Shown here: positions 36,165-51,346 of the stretch, one piece after another
How positions within the stretch are numbered: the stretch's first letter is position 1
Layout of the letters: every line of letters starts with the position of its first letter
Assembly (NCBI RefSeq): GCF_048128805.1
Contig: NC_136004.1
Coordinates: 25,134,333-25,198,332, forward strand
DNA: 64,000 nt
From: Centroberyx gerrardi
Taxonomy: Eukaryota; Chordata; Actinopteri; Beryciformes; Berycidae
Direction: 5' to 3'
Made by a program: the position numbers and the translations under genes
The notes under the pieces: model-generated
What the model saw: the letters and a program-made list of their open reading frames with translations, nothing else
Databases searched by the model: none
What the model was told of the DNA's origin: nothing

Positions 36165-39100
36165 CAGATTGTGCCAAAGATGGACGACGGAAATGGGCAA
36201 ACATTTGCAAACAAGACGAAGAGTCTAACATTGAATTTTGTGGATGCATTCCTGCCGGGAATCAAACTTGGGTCTCCCGATTGAGAGTCTGCAATCTAAC
36301 TCCCTGCGGCACACTTTCACCCATGTGACCAAAAGCAACCGACCGACTGACGATCCATAGAGGCATCGGCTTGCTAGAATGAAAGTAATGTAGCTGTATG
36401 TAGTATGTAGTCATCCTCTACCCCCTGTCTTACATTCGATGCCCCCCCTCACCCCTTTCTCTATACCATCTCCCTTTCACCGCTCCCTCGCTACACTCTG
36501 ACAGGCATCCTGAATGTACTATGAGAGTCTCCCTGCAGCCATGCTGTTCAATGGCCATCTGTTGAGGCCTCTGTGCCAGGCTCTGTGTGCCAGAGCACGG
36601 CCCCCATCCAACCCAATCTTCTACCCCAGCTGTCGGCCTTCCTCCCCCAACAAACCCCTCATTGTCACGCGCCCCTCCATCCCAGTCCATTGCACTTGCC
36701 CTGTGTAAACCAGGGGCTAGCAGTTCATTTGCGTCAGAAGGAGGGGGAGTCTCCTATTAACCAGGACACCCTTCTCTCTCTGAACGCCAGTTTTCGCCCA
36801 CAGTAGCCCCTCTGTGCTTTGTTTTGTGGCCATGTGTGTTTTGGTGGCGTTGGGAGGCGGAGGGCGGGGGGGGGCGGTTGTCAACTTGTGGACTGTGGTG
36901 ACTCCCGGGTTTCCCGTGTATAAATGAGGCTTTTATAGGTTTTTGTGGGATTAAGTGCCTCTGCCACTGATATCTGATTATGTATTACACAAAGATGCGA
37001 CATGAATTTATAAGCCTTTGTTTGAGATGAGATGAGAACGATGAACCAGGGTTTGTGGGAATTATGTTGTCATTTAAATGAGCAAACTACAAAGGTTGCA
37101 TATGGTTACACATTTTCATTGATGTACATCCAAAAGAGAGCCTTTTATACAGAGAGGTTATTTTGGAGAAACGGAGGTGAAAGAGAGGCTGAGATAGCAG
37201 CATAAATGTTTAAGCTGTTTGGCTCACTCATGTCTGTATGCTGGATTACTCTCTTATGTAATAGTGTAAAATTAAATGGTGCAGCTCGCTTGCTGGCAGT
37301 GATTGCACAGAGACTATGGACTGCAGTACAGATGTGTTGAAGTAACAGGACATGTTGAAAAATTACACAGCATGTGCAAAAGATGTGATAATGGCAGACA
37401 TCAGTCAATAGTATTTGCAAATACTATGATATAGTAAAAGTATGATATTCTTGGTTGGTTTTCCCTGCTTAGGTGCTAGATGGACCGGCCTTGACATATG
37501 ACAATACATTGATAACCAAAATATTTACATAATCACAGGAAAGCATTTTGGGATTATTTTAATAATTAATTATCCTCATTCAGTAAATTTAAACCCATTT
37601 GTGGCTCCCTGCAGGTTTTAACAAAGGCCATGATTTATTTGCAGATGCTATTTGGGCCAGGTGGTTAAGGACTATAGAGTGAGGTTATATTCTGGCCCTG
37701 TCCTGAGGACTCAGTCGACCTTGGACATTATTCATAATAGAAATAGATGAACTGGAGATTAAGAGGGATTTATGGTTATCACGTGTTTTCAGCTCCTGTT
37801 ATTTCCAATAATAGTAATAATAATAGTAACTTTTTATTGTATTTTAGATTTTTCCACTCACAATTATCGTTTACAGGTGCGATATGACACAAAATACATT
37901 GTCTTTAATTTGGGCAATGTTGGTACAGATGTCAACAAAAAAAATATGCCTCCATTCAGTACATACAGTATCTATACCTGCTGTGTTTTTATGCTGTACC
38001 AGCATCATCTGGTCCCGACAAGACACAACAATAACACTCAAGAAAAGAGGAACATCACATCATCAATCAACCACCCCACCCCACCCACCCATACACACAC
38101 ACACACACACACACACACATAACTCCACTCCTGCTCCTCACCAGCCCTCCACCCCCAAGAGGAGAAAAGAGTGTCAGTAATAGGAATACTGATGGTAGTG
38201 ATAACAAAAACCAAAATAGTGGGTTACCAATGCCCCTCGTCCCCTATGGCTCCTTCAGGTATAATATAATTCTTTTTTTCTTTGTTTTTCCATAAACTAT
38301 TATAATTTGTTTAATTAAAAAAGGTTAGCTTTTTTACTAGAGAGTTGGCTGCCGTTAAGACAACCTTCTGGACCACAGTCATGTTTGGACCGGCCTCCTT
38401 CATTCCAGCAGGAGAGAGTTGTATTACAGAAGTGTCTATGAGGAGCTCCTTCCTTTTCTGAATGGAGACACAGTGTGGTGGCTGCCATCTGTGAGTCCAG
38501 CTAGTAATTGCTGCACTATTTTATATGAGTCTTTTTTTATTTTCAGTAGTGATTATATCATTTTGTATGGTGCTGATAGCCCAGGGATGACCATGATGAC
38601 AGGATTGCAGTGTAACATGACCAGACCAAGCAGATATTGTATCAGAGATTGCTTTGGGCCTGTGATGTACCTATAGTGTACATGTTGTCATATTCAACAG
38701 AGGCTGTAAATATCCGTGTGCTGTGGTGGACACAGTTTTGAGATCCAGCCTGTCTGTTTCCCTCTCCCTCTCCCTTCATCCTCCTTTTTTCAGCTGCACT
38801 TGTTTTACCTGCTGGACCAGGTTTCAGATGGGCCAGCAGTGGAGCTGTGTTGTGTGTCTTGTGTTACTGGTGACATTGAGTCTCTCTGAGTCTCATTATC
38901 AGCTGGGTAATGGAAGATGGAATCCGCTGATTCCCAGTTACCCCTGTTTGACCTGAGCTCTCATAGATGCCACCACTGACAACTCTAATACCAAAAACGT
39001 TCATTTGGTTTGTTTGTTTTTGTATTTCATGACACGAACGGTAGATTTGCAACACCAGATACAACAGTCCGATGCGTTTCTTAATCAAGGCGTTGGTGCT

Positions 39101-42100
39101 ATTTTAGGAGCAAGGAAGCATAAGGAATGATCTTGACACATTTTGTAATTGCTTCGCACCTTTTTTTCGCTGCGGTCACCATCACCGCTATGCAAGACTA
39201 AGCTTGGAATGCAGTAAACATTCCTCATCTCTGCAAAGAAAGGATCACACCCAACCAAATAAACAAGAATCTAGCAGCTCCATTGCTCACAGACTGTTGG
39301 TGGTCAGTTAAAATCAGGCTAACCATAAGGTGAGAGCTGAGAGTCCATCTGTACGACACTGTGTCTGCACACAGTGAACAGTCATTGTTTCTGTGATTCA
39401 TTCCTTTCTTTACAGTGCAGCCTATTATTATGAGTTGTTTGACTCCCGGTCTTTGTTTAACTTTGTCATGACCTATGAGTGTGTTTTACTCCGACTCCGT
39501 CTTGTACTGCTGCTGGTTGCAAAGGTAAAACCAAACTCGGGTTGTACTGTACCTTGTCTATTTTAAGCACTACAACTGATAGTGCAAGGGTGGAGACTCA
39601 CTTGTTGCTTGTTTTAGTGAACACCCAATCCCTCCCACTCTCCAGGGTCATCTGACAAAATGTACACAAGCTATAGCGTATACAACAGGGGCCAATCAGG
39701 CGTTTCCTTCTTCACGTCATAAACGATAATAATTAAACTGTACACTTGGTACAGGTTTGAACAGAAACATTAAAATAGGGTGATGAACCACTTCCTTCCT
39801 CTGGAGTGCTTTGTTCTACTGGTAAAAAAAATGCATCTGGGCCTAAAAGCTTGTTTGTGAGTTTTCTCCCCAGACTCTTTTGATTAACCCTCCTCTCCTC
39901 TCCTCTCCTCTCCTCTCCCTCACAGCTTAGCAGCATCAGCAAAGCCATCAACTCCGCTGAGACGCCTGTGAAGGAGAAGCATGCACGCCGTATCCTTTTG
40001 AGGAAAAAACAACTCCAAACTAGCATCAGTATAGCTATTTTTTTCAGGCTTCAGGCTTGCAGTAGACTTGCTTTAAATTGTTCTTTGTCTTAGTTGCGGT
40101 TATATTAATGTGTGTATAATGTGTGTGGTAGTCATAAATTATTCATTTCTTCTGTGTCAAAGCCAGGTTTGGGGTCAATTTTTGAATGAACTCATCAATT
40201 CCAATTCAACTGAGGAATTGGAAAAAAAGCCTACAGGAAACAGAATTGGAATTAGTTTTTTTTGTTTTTTCTCACCACATATCTGAGATTATACGTAGTG
40301 TTATGTATTATCAATACTGTATACCATAAAATGTTAAAGGTTCCTTTCAGCTGGTATTTGATGCATAACATGTAATCGTAATACATTATGATGGAATGTA
40401 TTTGTTTTGTTTAACTGTGTTTTATTTGATTTATAATGTTTGATTTATAATGTTTAGCAAGTCAAGACAAACTCTCTTAGAAGTGGAATTTCATGTAATT
40501 TTTCATGTAATTTAATGGAATTTAATTCTGTTTCCTGTCATTCCAATTCAATTCCAATTCTGTTTCCTTAGAGCTGGGTTCAATTCCAATTCCAGTTGCA
40601 ACTGTAGGAATTGAACTTGGACTTTGTGTCAGCAAAGTTAATCGCACGCTTATGGAGTGATGCATTTAGTGTTTGCAAGGGAAAATGAAAGGCGGCAGGT
40701 GTTGCGTGAAGAATAGTCAGCGTTCCTCTGTGAGCTTGTGTTTCCTTAACGACGACAACAGGAATCATCCTGGGGACTCACAGGGAGAAGGGAGCCTACA
40801 CCTTCTGGTCCTACGCCTTGGGCCTCCCTCTGGCCAGCAGCTCCATCCTCAGCTGGAAGTTCTGCCATGTGCTGCACAAAGTCCTGCGGGACGGTCACCA
40901 AAATGTAAGCCTCGACTCCTTTTCTATCCCGATTATTTCAGTCAAATATGTTATATCATGGCGGCGTCTAAGTGGCTCGGTGGGCTAAAGCCATACTGTG
41001 ACCTCGCAGCATCATGAGTTCAGATATTTCCGACATAAACGGATCGTGGTTGAAGGGAGTATGATGGGTATTTTATGTTTAAAACGGCTGTCAAAGCAGA
41101 TTTAGTTGTAATAGGAAGTTTTATGACTGAGTGTTATTGGGTTATTCATTCAAATTGACATTACCCTGCTGTCACCTTCACAGAGTCTACAAGACTGCAT
41201 GAGACATCACAGCACTCTAGTGGAAATTGGAGCACTATGGGTGAGTCCGTGGTTCCGAATTTTTGCACTTTATAGAATGGAGGAATTGAATTTGCTGTGT
41301 AAAGTGCTTTGTAGACCTTTTTTTTCTTTGTAGACCTTTTTTTTTCTATTGCATCTTTTGAAAACCACTTAAAAGAAATCCAGCCTTAAAGGATAAGTTT
41401 GGCCATTTTGGCCCCCCATATATAATTTGTCTCTTACATACCTGTAGTACTTGGACCTGCAGAGAATATTGACTCCTGAGTCAATGCTGTCGGTTGAAAT
41501 GGTGAGCTCCATTGCTAGGCCTCTTGCTGCTAACAATGTGCCCAAACAAGATATCTCCAAAAAAGCCATTTGTAGGCTCCACGGGGGAGGTGAGAGTGAA
41601 CATGAACTTTCACTAATCAGACTGCTGTGGGGTGAAAGTGTGTTACTGGCGGTGTGATCTAGTTTTACGGCCAGTCAGGTCAGATTGTAAACAATTGCAC
41701 ATGGAGATGGGTTTGGTAGAAGACTATCCACTGAGAGGAAATGGTGCTGCTGCTTTCCAGGCTGTGGATATAAATACTTCAGTTGGTTGCCATATCGTTT
41801 TCACAGACTGGCTTTTTTGGAGATATTTTGACAAACCTCATTTGGCTGTTAGCAGCAAGAGGCCTAGCAACAGGAGTTCACCGTTTCAACCGACAGCTTT
41901 TTTTCCCCTGCTGTTGAGATAAAGCTCGACTTAATGCTCGCTCGTTCACTCTTGTGGTTTCCAGGGCAACCTCCACGACAAATACGGACAGCTGGTGGCT
42001 CTATATACTAAGCTGCTCTGTACAAAGATGGAGTTTCATATAAAGGTAAGAGCACGCTCTGCGGTGTGAGCCTGACTGCATGGTTTGTTACCAACATATC

Positions 42101-45100
42101 ATGTAACACATGATATAGCAAAAGTTAGGAATTCATATGAATGGCCACTGGTACTAAGATACCAAAAATGTATCTCAATGCAGCATTCAGAAATCCGACC
42201 TAACTTGGAGGCCACAGACGAAGTCCTGGAGCGCGCTGCAGGAACAGACATCAATAATGTGTGAGTCGCTCTCTCTGTACTAGATTATATGCTTTTGATC
42301 AATAGATTCTGATTTTTGTTCTTTTTTTCCCAAGAAAGCCATTATAGCTGCCATTCAGACAGGATTGGGAAAGTTGTCTGTTACTGGTTTCTGCTCACCT
42401 GCTTTATAATATAATCCAGTGGATTGCTCAAATCCAACTATGTAATCTGATTCATTTCAGTTACTGTTGCCAGTTACAAATCATGTAGAATCTTAAGTTA
42501 ATATGATAGTTTATTGCAGTTTACTGACATTAACACATCATCTCTACACCCATTGTCAACTATTATTTCAAGATGTGTCCATAACTCCTCAAAGGGTTTT
42601 TCCTGGTTGATCTTTCCAAACAATACAACAACTAACCGTGTCTGTTTTTAGGCTTTTTAACTGCAGCAGATCTTAAGCACTACTGGTTCCTTCCAACCCC
42701 GTTCATAAAATAAACAGTCAAGACTACAAGCCCTGCTGCTCTTTTCATTTCACAGGAACCCGTTACCATTGTCTCTGAATGGGGCCCTTTCCTTTCTGAT
42801 AAAGGTATCAACTTTCTCTCCTGCAGGTTCCAGCTCACAGTGGAGGTGTTTGATTACATGGACACAGAGCTGAGGGTGGCGGAGACAGGTGAAAAACCCC
42901 CACTCCTACCTTACCTCCGCCCTACCCATCCAAGGAAGGGAAACCCGAGCTACAGTAGAGGGCTGTGGCCTGCTGACATTATCTATTTATGTACCGAGGC
43001 CAAGAGACAGTCAAAGAAAGCTTTATTGTGAGCGATTGCTTGCCCTGCCAAGAGAATGTTTCCACATGCACTGTAGTCCATTTTCTTAAAAAAAACAAAA
43101 CGGAGTTCAGTTGTCCAACTTGATTTTAACTAATGTTCTCCTGTTTTGGCCTAAATCTGTTTTCACCAAAAAGGAAATGCCTGCAATTAGAGGACATTAA
43201 GTTGATTTCCTATTGGCAGTAATGGCAGGCTCCTCCCTAGCCTGAAGGGTGTAGGCACCGAATCCTATCTGAACACCATAAACAAACCTCACAACTGTAC
43301 TGTAAACAAAGTCTGCCAGTCCTACTCCCTGACTGGCCATCTTGTACTCTGGCGGTGTACATGCCTGCGTTCACACTTAATACACACCCTTGTGTTTTCT
43401 AACCATTTAAGAGTGGATTATTCATGCACTGTTGCCTCAGTGCTACATTTTTGGGCCAGTGACTCACCATGGCACAAACAAAAGCCTTGCTAGTGTTCGG
43501 CATGTGCTTGTGTATTTACTGTGGGCAGAGGTGTGACCAAGTCAACTTTGCTCAAGTCCCAAGTCAGTCTCAAGTCTTGAGGAACAAGTCTCAAGTCTAA
43601 ATGTAGAACACCAAGTCAAGTCAGAACAAAGTCCAGTATCAATTTAATATCTTAATCCTCGATGAAATATAGATTTGATAGTATAAAAACTTGGTAAGTG
43701 CATCATTTCTATAATTCAGTTTCAACTTCAATAAATTCAATCATTCCATAGAAATTCAGAAAGCAGAATTTAAATTCAGTCGTCTCATGTTTCATCTAAG
43801 TCATTTACATAAACACAAGATCTTTTGTCAAGACTTTAAAAACCTTTTAAAGTCATCAAAGTACAAGTCAAGTCTCAAGTCACCAAAACCAAAGACAAGT
43901 CAAGTCTCAAGTATTCTCTTCATGAATCAACTCAAGTCTCAAGCAACTAGAATTGTGACTCGAGTCCCTACCTCTGACTGTGGGGATACTTACATGTACG
44001 CTTATGTCTCTGATCTGTCTTTCCCAGTGATCCGGCAGCTCAACACGTCCATCGCCATCTCCACTCTCACGTCAGGCCAGTGTCGCCTGTCGCCGCTCAT
44101 CCAGGTTGTCCAGGACTGTAGCCACCTCTACCACTTTACTGTCAAGCTGCTCTTCAAGCTGCATGCCTGTAAGAACAATCATTACTTAACAAAAGAAAAT
44201 GCCATTCAGCGTAACATCCAAGCACCTAGAAAATGTCTTAAATGTCCTACACTGCCTGTCAAAAGTGTGGGGACACTTTGCCTTTTCTAAATTAAAGTAC
44301 TATTTGATTTTATCTGTTGTTTTTCAATGAAGAAGTAAAGGGAAAAAATGCCTGCAATGCTTTTCTCAACATAAAATAGCTATTTTCTAATACTTTGGAT
44401 ATATTTATTCAACACTCAGCTTCATGTTCATCTTCTTTGGCATGAAGAGAAAGTTTTTCATGGCAGAGCGTCTCCGAGGAACGCCTGGAAAAACTGACTG
44501 TTGGCATGAAGAAAGTGTGAGCAGCAGTTACAGCTGCACACACGTGTAGCCGTATAGTTTGTTTTAGTGTTAACCTCACAAATATTTGCATGCATGATTG
44601 CTTTTCTCTCAAACTAAACCTAGTTAGTCTTTAATGGGGTTAAGTTGTTGCAAACCGACAAAGAAAACATGCTTATTTATTCAATATTTTGTCCCCAAAC
44701 GTTTGATGGGCAGTGTACATCGTTAAAGTTAAATGCAAGTAAGTGTGGTATTATTCAAGATATTGCCCTCATATATGGTTGAAGATGCACTGACTTGGAT
44801 AAGAGTGTCCCAAAGTAGTGTCTAATGATAAAAATTTAGTGCCGTGTTGTGGATTTCAGGTCTCCCTGCCGACACTTTGCAAGGACACCGTGATCGTTTC
44901 CATGACCAGTTCCACAGGTACGTTATCCAAGGCCTCGGGCGACGACTGAATGAGGGCGAGAGCGGCGAAGGGGAGAGACTCATTATAGCATAGGAACATA
45001 AGCCTGCCTCGCCTTGTCACTACACCGCTCTAACCTGATGCAAATACGCTCATTACCGCTTCCCATCCCCCACCCATTTGTGGTGTGGTGTGTCATTGGG

Positions 45101-46404
45101 TGTCACTGTCACGGTCACATTTATTTCTTTACCGATGAGCGCAGAGCAGAGGCGGCAGGGTGTGGGGGAGCTGGTGACGTTTTCCATTAGAGTCACATGT
45201 CTAGTAATTGCCACAGAAGCTGTAGTGTTCAACTGTTTTACCTCATGTTTCCGCTATCTCACATAGTGTTCCTGCAAACTGTTATGAAGCTATGAAAAAT
45301 ATGATAAGTCTGGAAAATATGGCATGAAATTCTCTGGAAGAATGTACTAATTCCAGATTATGTTTTCAAATATAAGTGTGAAATGCAGTATGTCAATATT
45401 AACATATGCTGTTTGAATGTAAGGTGTATATTTATATGGTAAATTCTTTCTTCATTGTCCCACAGCCTTAAGACCTTCTTCAACAAAGCCAGAGACATGC
45501 TGTACTTCAAGAGACTGATCCAGATCCCCAAGCTGCCTGATGTAAGAGCACAGAGGGATGGGGAGAGGTGGGGTGTTGGATGACCAAGACCACACCATAA
45601 ACCTTATATCGCTTATACTCATATCTTGTATCTCCAAATTGGGGGAAAAAACAGCCTGATTTTTTTAGACTGACGGTCACTCGTTGTTGTAATTTGACAC
45701 TGAGTTTTTAAAGGTTCTTGTACTTTTTTGAGTACCTTTTAAAGTCAGTAATTTTACTTTTACTTAAGTAGATTTTTACTGAAGTATTGTACTTGGCTAC
45801 ATTTTAAATCACATACATTACAGAGTACAGATTTTGTGGCTCTTCATAAGCAACAGAAACTGGACAATCATAAATTGGCAAATTGGAAATTTTTAAATGT
45901 TTTTTCCAATTAAAATAAATCTAGTTTGAACTCTGTCCTCTCGTCCTTTTACAGTTGCAGAGAAGGATCACTTGTAACACTGTTCTCTTTTCTAAAAATG
46001 TAACTCGGTAACTTTTACTCTGAGTACATTTTAAATGAACTACTTTTTACTTTTACTTCAGTACATTTTTACACCAGCACTTTCACTTCTACTTAAGTAA
46101 AATATCAGCAAAGTAACAATACTTCTACTTGAGTAGGACATTCTAGTACTTTTTCCACCACTGATTTTAACCTAGACGCACTTTGCGTCCGTCTTCCGTT
46201 CCAGTCCCCTCCTAACTTCCTGCACGCCGCCTCGCTGGCCAAGCATGTGAAGCCGGTGGTGGTCATTCCTGACGAGGACGAACCTGAGCAGCAAGACGAC
46301 GACGACGACGACCCCGAGCCTCTGATCGAGGTCAGCGACGTCCCGACAGCCAGCATGCAGCCACAACCCCAGGTATGTCGCATAGGTCACACAGATGCAT
46401 GCAT

Positions 46405-46442
<38 letters not shown>

Positions 46443-49400
46443 GTAGTAGCATGAAGTAATGCATGGTTTATTTTCATTTTCTTTTAGCAATTTGACATAT
46501 TTGATCAGACGTTTGGACCTCCCAACGGAGGCTTTGATGACAGGTGAGCCAGCGTGTTTTTCCATTGTGTATTGTGACTATTAAATATCGTATTTGGTTG
46601 AGGAATACACCCGACCACTGTGTCTAACTGTGCGTTATCTGGTCCGGCAGGGATCTCCAGATTGAGAGCCTTAAAGGAGACTTGGAGTTGTTGAGAGCGG
46701 AGCTGGAGAGAGTCAAAGCAGAGGTAAGGAGCCTGATTAGATTTGACCGTGAATCGCCCCATGAAGTCGGTTGCTTAGTTTTCAGACTTGTGTTTTTTGT
46801 GTATAAGAGAGGGGCGACTAGTAGAGGACATTGTTGATGTGTAAAGGAATCTGGGTCATGTGTTGGGCGGATGCAAATACTGGCCTTGACACGCGGAATG
46901 TAGCAAGTAGCCTCAAAATGGGAGGAGTCTCCAGTTGTGATTTTGACGTGGATTAGATTCCAGCTCAAAACGTTGGTTGCCCGTCGTCCCTTTTCTCTCT
47001 CCCCTATGTTTCCTGTCTTTTTCTATTGAATACTGTCAAAGCAGATATAAAGATAAAGATTGGAAGTGACATCTGGCCTGCAGTGAGAGGAGACTGAATG
47101 CATCTGGTGGAATGAAAATTGTGTGATTCTTATGTCGAACACTGAGGAAACTGTTTATACCCACTCCAGTTTCTTTTCCCTAGAGTTGACATCAGTGCCT
47201 ACAATGATGATAAGTTGTATTCGTTGCTGTTGGTCAGTCTTCCCTGTACTGTGGTGTTGATCTCTCTCTTCGCCTCCCTCAGGCTCAGCGCTACATCACG
47301 CAGCTCAAGTCCCAGATCAACAGTTTGGAGGCGGAGCTAGAAGAGCAGCGGGCGCAGAAGCAGCGCGCCCTGGTGGAGAATGAGCAGCTGCGCATGGAGC
47401 TGGAGGCCACGCGCCGCCGAAACGCAGAGCATGAGGGCTTACAGGCCACGTTCAGTGAGGCAGAGAGTAAGACACCCACTTGAGACTCTCTCTCTCACAC
47501 ACACACACACATGAACACAGACTGGAGCTGAACAATTCATCGAAAACAAAATCTAAATGCGATTAATTGCTTAAGAGAGAGGCGTCCAAACTGGATTTCT
47601 AAACAAGGTGTTTTAGTGCTGCAGGTAATCTTTGGTCCATGAATCAAGTATAATATTGGTGAAAACCTTTCATCATACTCAAACTCCTGCACACCGACAT
47701 CTATTTTTTTTAACAGAATGACTTTTCTTTAAACAGTTTTAAAGTTTGAAATGAAATGACAAGAAAAATTTGAAACTTGAAAACGTGATTATAAATTCCA
47801 GTTTAAATCGGAATTACAATATTCTGTCAAATAATCCCAATTCGATTTATTTTGTCAGTGTCTTTAAGCCCTAATGCAGACTGTCCATACACTAACACTG
47901 CGTTTCGTTCCTGTGCAGAAAGAGCCCAGTCCACTGAGCAGCGATACAACAAGCTGAAGGAGAAGCACACGGAGCTGGTGGCCAGCCATGCCGAACTACT
48001 CAGGAAGGTGCAGACAGACCACTAACCAGTCCAGACGTAGCATGTTTTTAAATTGTATGTCAGCGCCTCACGGTGTGAATTGTCTGCGTTAACGCCAAAT
48101 GTGTTAATGTGCCAACAGAGCGCAGACACCGTGAAGATGCTGTCAGCAACCCAGCAAACCCAGGAGGAAGTGGAGAGGACCAAACAGCAGCTGTCGTTTG
48201 AGGTGGATCGGATCAAACAGGACGCCGATATGAAGGTTGGTGGCGTGTGATTTGTGCTTTGAAAATTGAAGGTAACACTGCAGAATAGATGCCAGTAATT
48301 CATGTTTGTTGTGTCCTCGCTATAGCTGGAAGAACAGAAGTTTGAGATGGAGAAGCTGAGGAGAGAGCTGGAGGAGAAGATGGCAGAAGTGTTGCGCATC
48401 AAGGCGACTCTGCAGGGCAGCGAGAAGGTGAGTGTGTTGTGAGAATGCAAGAAAGACCTGGATGATTAGGTTTTCCGGAGATTGAGTTTATCTAATTTGC
48501 CACGATTTAGCAGGTAAAGTTTAGGTTGGTATCATATTGTGTGTTTGGAGGCTCATCTCACACATTTTTGGATGGAGTTCCCTCCAGAAACTAACAGCCA
48601 TCTGCCTCTCCTGGCTTCCTCACTTTGTCTCCTTTCCATCCCTCTCTCATTTCCCAGGCCGGGGAGCAAATGAACAGCTCAATGACATCTCTGCAGGCGG
48701 AGAAGGAGCGTCTGATGCGATCTGTGAGCGAGAAGGAGGCGGAGCTGTCGTCTCTGCGTCAGGCTGCGCAGGTGCAGCAGTCGTCACTTCAGCAGGAGCG
48801 CGAGAGGAGCAGCAGGGAGCTGGGAGATCTGCAGGGCAAACTGCAGGAGAAGGTCAGTCAGGACAACGGAGCCCAGCAGAGTCCAGATCAGCAGACTTGT
48901 CTCCCACTCACTACGCTTAATTGAGTTGTATTCAGCAGTATTTCAGTTCTGTCAACTAAAACTGAAGCAAAGGCCCACCAGCTCTTGGTAGAAGTGTTTT
49001 TTTTTATGATCCCAGGTATCACTCTCCACTCAACATGCACAAAAATGTATAAATATCTGTAAAAATTCATTTTTTTTTAAAAGAATGACTGACTTAAGAC
49101 TGCCCTTGAGGAGTCCTAGAGTCCTAGAGTGAGATATTTGAACCTCAAACTGCTTCAGTGGAGCTGCCTAGTGGCCAAAAGTGGAAGGCTGGAGTTTTCC
49201 TGAGCAGCTGCCAAGAGTGAATGTGCATAATTGTAAGAATGTGAAGCGAGGTAATTGGTGGGAAAAGAGCATGCATGCTCAGCAACCCTTCTAGGTTAAA
49301 TAATGGCAAAACAAAAAAAAAAACACCAATAGATTTTCAAAACAAAGCAGAGCGTGGGTGTAAAAGGACAGATGCAAATCTTCCAGCCGGACCCACATGC

Positions 49401-51312
49401 ACTTCCCTGCTCTCTGTGCTCTACTGCAGCGGTTCTCAGTGTGGGGTCTGGCCCAGCAAACTGATGAATTGTTAAACTTCATGATTATTTCATTTACAAT
49501 AAGTTAACAGTTAATTGACTGTTTTGATCATAGTTTCACTGTTTTCTCTCTACAGATTAGTCTTGGAATTCTGGACAAAATCATATCTAACAATAAAAAT
49601 ATTTTCAGATTTGGGTCCGAGAGACAAAATCTCATCAAATGGAGTCTGTGGCTCTAATGTGGGCTACATTAGGGTCCTTAATATGAAAAAGGTTGAGAGT
49701 CAATGCTCTGCTGCACCCAAATAATGGTAGGGCAGGGGCTCACTTTGGCCAATTTTAGCCTAACAGTAACTGCTCTGTTTGTTGGTGAAACTGTCAGATG
49801 GGGTATAGTGCGCATACTGTGCAAATGTCAGGATTGGCTATGATTTGTTCTCTTCAAAGGTTGCCATGGACAGGAGACGGGTTGCATGAGATATTGCGAT
49901 GCACTTGTGATCTACTAAAAATCTACCTTGCTCTCATGTCATGTACACTGCCCATCAAACGTTTGGGGACACCTAGCTTTTGAAAGTGTTAAATAAAATG
50001 TTAATAAATAAGCATGTTTTCTTTGTCGGTTTAGTTTGAGAAAAGAAATCATACATGCAAATATTTGTGGCGATAGCACCAAAACAATTAAACTATACGT
50101 TCATAAAAACAACTCCATTAGCAGCTGTAGCTGATGCACACACGTTCTTCATGCGAACAGTCAGCTTTTCCAGGCGTTCCTCTGAGACGCTCTGCCGTGA
50201 AAAACCTTCACTTCATACCAAGGAAGACACTTTGATGAACATGAAGCTGAGTGTTGAATAAATATATCCAAAGTATTAGTAAATAGCCATTTATCTTATG
50301 TTTCCCTTACTCTTTCATTGAAAAATAACAAGAGAAATTCAAATTGTACTTGTACTAAATTTAGAAAAGGCAAGGTGTCCCCATACTTTCGATGGACGGT
50401 GTATGTCACCATAATTTTCTTGTCCTCCTCTTGTCCATTCTCCTCACTTATTGCACTGTGTGATGTGTCATGCTTGTTTTTGCTCTGTTTTGTTATTTGC
50501 GTGCATGTGTGCGTGCCTGCGTGTTTGTGCATGTGTATGTAGACAAGTCGGGAGGAGCAGCTGAGGCAGAAGCTTCTGGAAGAACAGTTCGCCCTGCTGC
50601 AGGGAACCGTCACCGAGGCAGAGAGCATCATCGAAGATGCCGTTGCTAAGCTCGACGATCCCCTCCACATACGCTGCACCAGCTCCCCAGGTCAGACACT
50701 TACTCTGTGTTATTATAATACATAACGGCAATAAACTTAATGTGTATGGCACTGTTCAAAACAGAGCTACGAGACAATAAAAAAAAAAAAAAAAACAAAT
50801 AAGATGATAAAAAATGAAAATTCCTGTCATGCATTTAAAGCAGGGCAACAGAAGAACAAAAAATGAGATGAGACAATGAGAATGAAATAAGTAAAAAAAC
50901 AAAAACAAAGTATGTGTTTCTAAGCCCATTCCCAAGCCAGCCAAGGCCCAGTTGTCAGGTGATCTTTAGCCTAGACTTTGAAGCCTTGAAGACTTACGGC
51001 AGACATGCTATATCTATCTATTCATGCAGGAGACGTTAAGCTTTACAGGGGTTTTTCTATTTACATTCTTTTGCTTTCTTACGTTCCCTGCTGCTGCCCA
51101 TCTCCCCTCCACACACAGATTATCTCATAAGTCGGGCAGAAGCCACACTGGGCTCCATCGACAAAGTGAAAAAGGGCCATGCAGACTTTCTGGGCAACAT
51201 GGGGGGTAAGTTGCTCGGTTTCTAGTACCCACACAGACATTATTATGGACAGAGCGACAGTGCATGGCTGTTACGCATTTATGTTCATGAATGTGACGCA
51301 CTGCCCCCCCCC

Positions 51313-51346
<34 letters not shown>

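Noticed and set aside
36059..36328. 89-codon frame through a (GT)n run
   Set aside because: The frame is open because of repeated GTGTGT (Val/Cys) codons flanked by SINE pieces; not a gene.
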